A stretch of 8,783 nucleotides of DNA from JBEBXQ01 sp040391535 (GTDB lineage: Bacteria; Bacteroidota; Bacteroidia; Cytophagales; Spirosomataceae): positions 1-8,783 of the forward strand of contig JBEBXQ010000164.1 of the NCBI GenBank assembly GCA_040391535.1. Direction: 5' to 3'. The translations under genes and the position numbers were made by a program. This document shows positions 6,780-8,783 of this stretch, one piece after another. The notes under the pieces are model-generated. The model had not been told where the DNA came from. It saw nothing but the letters and a program-made list of their open reading frames with translations, and made no database searches. Position 1 is the stretch's first letter. Each line of letters begins with the position of its first letter.

Positions 6780-6871
6780 ACAAGCTGAGTAGCTGTCACC
6801 TTTCTTATGTATTTTATAACTTGCCCTTCATAAAACAAATACTTTTTCAACAAATAAACAGAATAGAAGTA

Positions 6872-8506
6872 ATGTCAAAAGGATTTTTTCATTTACCGGA
6901 AGCATTAAACGAACCCGTTAAATCGTATGCGCCGGGTTCACCTGAACGGGATGAGCTGAAAAAAGCATTATCCCGCGCCAGGTCTGAACAGGTAGAAATT
7001 CCCCAGTATATAGGTAGTGAGCAGGTATACACCGGACAAAGACGCAAAATATCCCCACCACATGATCATCAGCATATATTGGGCTATTTTCATGAAGGAA
7101 ATATTGAACATGTATCCGCTGCTATAGATGCCGCACTTGAAGCAAAAGCTTCCTGGAATAAACTTTTATGGCAGGACAGGGCTGCTGTTTTTCTGAAAGC
7201 AGCTGATCTGATTGCCGGCCCTTACCGCGCAGCGATCAATGCGGCTACCATGCTCGGACAGTCAAAGAATGCCTATCAGGCCGAAATTGATTCGGCCTGT
7301 GAACTGATTGATTTTCTCAGGTTTAATGTAACTTTCATGGCCGGGCTTTATAGTCAGCAACCAGCTTCTTCGGCAGGTATGTGGAACCGCTCTGAATACA
7401 GAGCGCTGGAAGGCTTTGTACTGGCTGTTACACCGTTCAATTTTACAGCCATTGCAGGGAATCTGCCTATGGCTCCGGCACTGATGGGTAATGTGGTGAT
7501 TTGGAAACCGGCATATACACAGATATATGCTGCCGGTTTAATCATGAAAATATTTAAAGAGGCTGGGTTACCCGATGGAGTGATTAATATGATTATGGTA
7601 GATGGTCCGGTAGTGGGGGAGGTAGCATTTCATCACCGCGATTTTGCGGGGATACATTTTACCGGAAGTACGGCCGTGTTTCACAGCATGTGGAAAACGA
7701 TCGGTGCCAATATAGGTAATTATAAATCTTTTCCCAGGATTGTCGGGGAAACAGGAGGAAAAGACTTTGTTTTTGCCCATCATTCTGCGAATAAAAAAGC
7801 CCTGGCCACAGCGCTGGTACGCGGTGCCTTTGAATACCAGGGACAAAAATGTTCAGCAGCATCCCGGGCCTATATACCAGCTTCTATCTGGGAGGAGGTA
7901 AAAACACATTTGCTGGAAGATATTGCTGCTATTACAGTAGGAGACGTGGAAGACTTCAGTCATTTTATGAATGCGGTGATAGACGAAAAAGCATTTGACC
8001 GGATAACCGCTTATATAGACAATGCCGGAAAAGACCGTGATACCGTCGAAATTATTGCAGGTGGTACTTATAACAAATCAAAAGGGTATTTCATTGATCC
8101 GTGCGTAATAGTGACCAAAGATCCTGATTATGTAACGATGAAGGAAGAGATTTTCGGCCCTGTACTCTCTGTCTATATATACCAGGACGATGCTATAGAA
8201 GAAGTGCTGGATAAGGTAAACACCACTTCGGTATATGCTTTAACAGGAGCCATATTTGCCGGCGACCGTGCGGTGATATCGTATCTGACGGAACGGTTAT
8301 CCGATGCTGCAGGTAATTTTTATATTAATGACAAACCAACAGGAGCTGTAGTAGGACAGCAACCATTCGGCGGAGCGAGGCAATCCGGAACCAATGATAA
8401 GGCCGGATCACTGTTAAATCTGCTACGATGGGTATCACCACGCACGATCAAAGAAACCTTCGTTTCACCGGAAAATTATACCTATTTATTCCAGAATAAG
8501 GGCTGA
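6872..8506 (+). CDS. pruA: L-glutamate gamma-semialdehyde (1-pyrroline-5-carboxylate) dehydrogenase
   Basis: 544 residues from the ATG at 6872 (MSKGFFHLPEALNEPVKSYAPGS), which matches the typical start of Bacteroidota PruA. An upstream in-frame TTG at 6821 adds 17 residues but lacks support. The enzyme oxidises glutamate-5-semialdehyde to glutamate with NAD+, the second step of proline breakdown (also used in arginine/ornithine catabolism), in the cytoplasm. Aldehyde dehydrogenase motifs in order are PFNF (N190), WKPA (K212), FTGS (263-266), GETGGK with the general base E293, GQKC with the catalytic C327, EEIFGP (425-430), and QPFGGARQSG near the C-terminus. The length near 540 and the KSYAPGSPER stretch fit the stand-alone P5CDH group and not general ALDHs. 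No proline dehydrogenase gene is adjacent. It is divergent from thrC with a 146-base shared gap, and an rRNA operon lies downstream in the same direction. Confidence 0.95.
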   Translation: MSKGFFHLPEALNEPVKSYAPGSPERDELKKALSRARSEQVEIPQYIGSEQVYTGQRRKISPPHDHQHILGYFHEGNIEHVSAAIDAALEAKASWNKLLWQDRAAVFLKAADLIAGPYRAAINAATMLGQSKNAYQAEIDSACELIDFLRFNVTFMAGLYSQQPASSAGMWNRSEYRALEGFVLAVTPFNFTAIAGNLPMAPALMGNVVIWKPAYTQIYAAGLIMKIFKEAGLPDGVINMIMVDGPVVGEVAFHHRDFAGIHFTGSTAVFHSMWKTIGANIGNYKSFPRIVGETGGKDFVFAHHSANKKALATALVRGAFEYQGQKCSAASRAYIPASIWEEVKTHLLEDIAAITVGDVEDFSHFMNAVIDEKAFDRITAYIDNAGKDRDTVEIIAGGTYNKSKGYFIDPCVIVTKDPDYVTMKEEIFGPVLSVYIYQDDAIEEVLDKVNTTSVYALTGAIFAGDRAVISYLTERLSDAAGNFYINDKPTGAVVGQQPFGGARQSGTNDKAGSLLNLLRWVSPRTIKETFVSPENYTYLFQNKG

Positions 8507-8539
8507 TATGGCATTTAAGGCATAATATTTTTATAACTT

Positions 8540-8561
8540 TTAAAGAACTTTAATTTTTTTT
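8540..8561 (+). terminator. Possible weak terminator after pruA
   Basis: TTAAA/TTTAA arms (8540-8544 and 8549-8553) around a GAAC loop are followed by eight T's (8554-8561). The stem has only A-T pairs, so it would be weak; only the T tract argues for termination. The same AT-rich stretch lies just upstream of the rRNA promoter and may act as an UP-like element instead. Confidence 0.3.
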
Positions 8562-8571
8562 CAGGTGAGGT

Positions 8572-8602
8572 ATTGCAGTTGAAAAACTTATTTCTACCTT
8601 TG
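8572..8602 (+). promoter_or_regulatory. rRNA operon promoter (Bacteroidota -33/-7 type)
   Basis: ATTG (8572-8575; the TTG of the -33 box) is followed after exactly 19 bases by TACCTTTG (8595-8602), a perfect TAnnTTTG -7 box. This is the spacing and sequence expected for the primary sigma factor of Bacteroidota. Transcription should start around 8608-8610, giving a leader of about 130 bases before 16S. AT-rich DNA lies just upstream. Confidence 0.8.
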
Positions 8603-8608
8603 CAATCC

Positions 8609-8741
8609 CAATCGCAAACAACGAAAGAGAAAACGGGAAGAAAGAGAAAGCGATTCGGAATTTTTGTTCTTTGATTTGATGAGATAAACCAAAAGAAAAA
8701 CGAAACCTCGTAGTTTTCAGAACTACAATTTACAATTATTT
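8609..8741 (+). other. 16S rRNA leader with boxA-like antitermination motif
   Basis: This is the purine-rich leader between the predicted start site and mature 16S. TGTTCTTTGA at 8665-8674 resembles the boxA antitermination element (TGCTCTTTA) recognised by NusB/S10. A small hairpin (GTAGTT 8710-8715 with AACTAC 8721-8726, 5-nt loop) lies just before the 16S 5' end and may be part of processing. The 3' partner of any long processing stem is outside the window. Confidence 0.6.

Positions 8742-8783
<42 letters not shown>

Noticed and set aside
6821..6871. TTG start 17 codons upstream for pruA
   Set aside because: The ATG at 6872 matches the usual PruA N-terminus; the extension is not family-like and uses a rare start codon.

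Overview
The window looks like a piece of a Bacteroidota chromosome, possibly Chitinophagaceae/Sphingobacteriia, though the family is a guess. The phylum call rests on four things: the 5' end of a 16S rRNA gene of Bacteroidota type at the right edge; a matching -33/-7 promoter (ATTG, 19 nt, TACCTTTG) in front of it; AT-rich gene starts without Shine-Dalgarno motifs; and typical Bacteroidota proteins (an 'Ig-like domain' outer-membrane-type lipoprotein and a 544-residue PruA). All genes found belong to known families. There is no prophage, IS, CRISPR or defence locus.

Layout: (1) 1-3088 is a tightly packed rightward operon: the 3' end of mnmG (tRNA wobble-uridine modification), a class I SAM methyltransferase with an N-terminal four-cysteine zinc-ribbon-like knuckle, and a lipoprotein with Ig-like and carboxypeptidase-regulatory-like domains. 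A strong intrinsic terminator (3125-3154) ends it. (2) 3155-3506 is non-coding, very AT-rich, and carries a cluster of DnaA-box-like 9-mers. (3) 3507-5318 is a secreted TPR-repeat protein. (4) 5319-5420 is a convergent gap with a perfect 12-bp inverted repeat. (5) 5421-6725 (minus) is threonine synthase, thrC. (6) 6726-6871 is a divergent promoter gap. (7) 6872-8506 is 1-pyrroline-5-carboxylate dehydrogenase, pruA. (8) 8507-8783 holds a weak terminator-like hairpin, the rRNA promoter, the rRNA leader with a boxA-like motif, and the first about 42 nt of 16S rRNA.

The most interesting signal is region 2. The DnaA-box-like cluster, the AT-rich stretches, the neighbouring mnmG (gidA, a classic oriC neighbour), the nearby rRNA operon reading away from it, and a change from C>G to G>C on the plus strand across the gap together suggest a chromosomal replication origin (oriC). 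This is inference. One contrary signal is recorded: the weak plus-strand skew reverses again over thrC.

The remaining genes are housekeeping. thrC makes threonine from O-phosphohomoserine. pruA oxidises glutamate semialdehyde to glutamate in proline breakdown. mnmG and the rRNA operon serve translation. The lipoprotein and the TPR protein are envelope proteins of unknown exact role.
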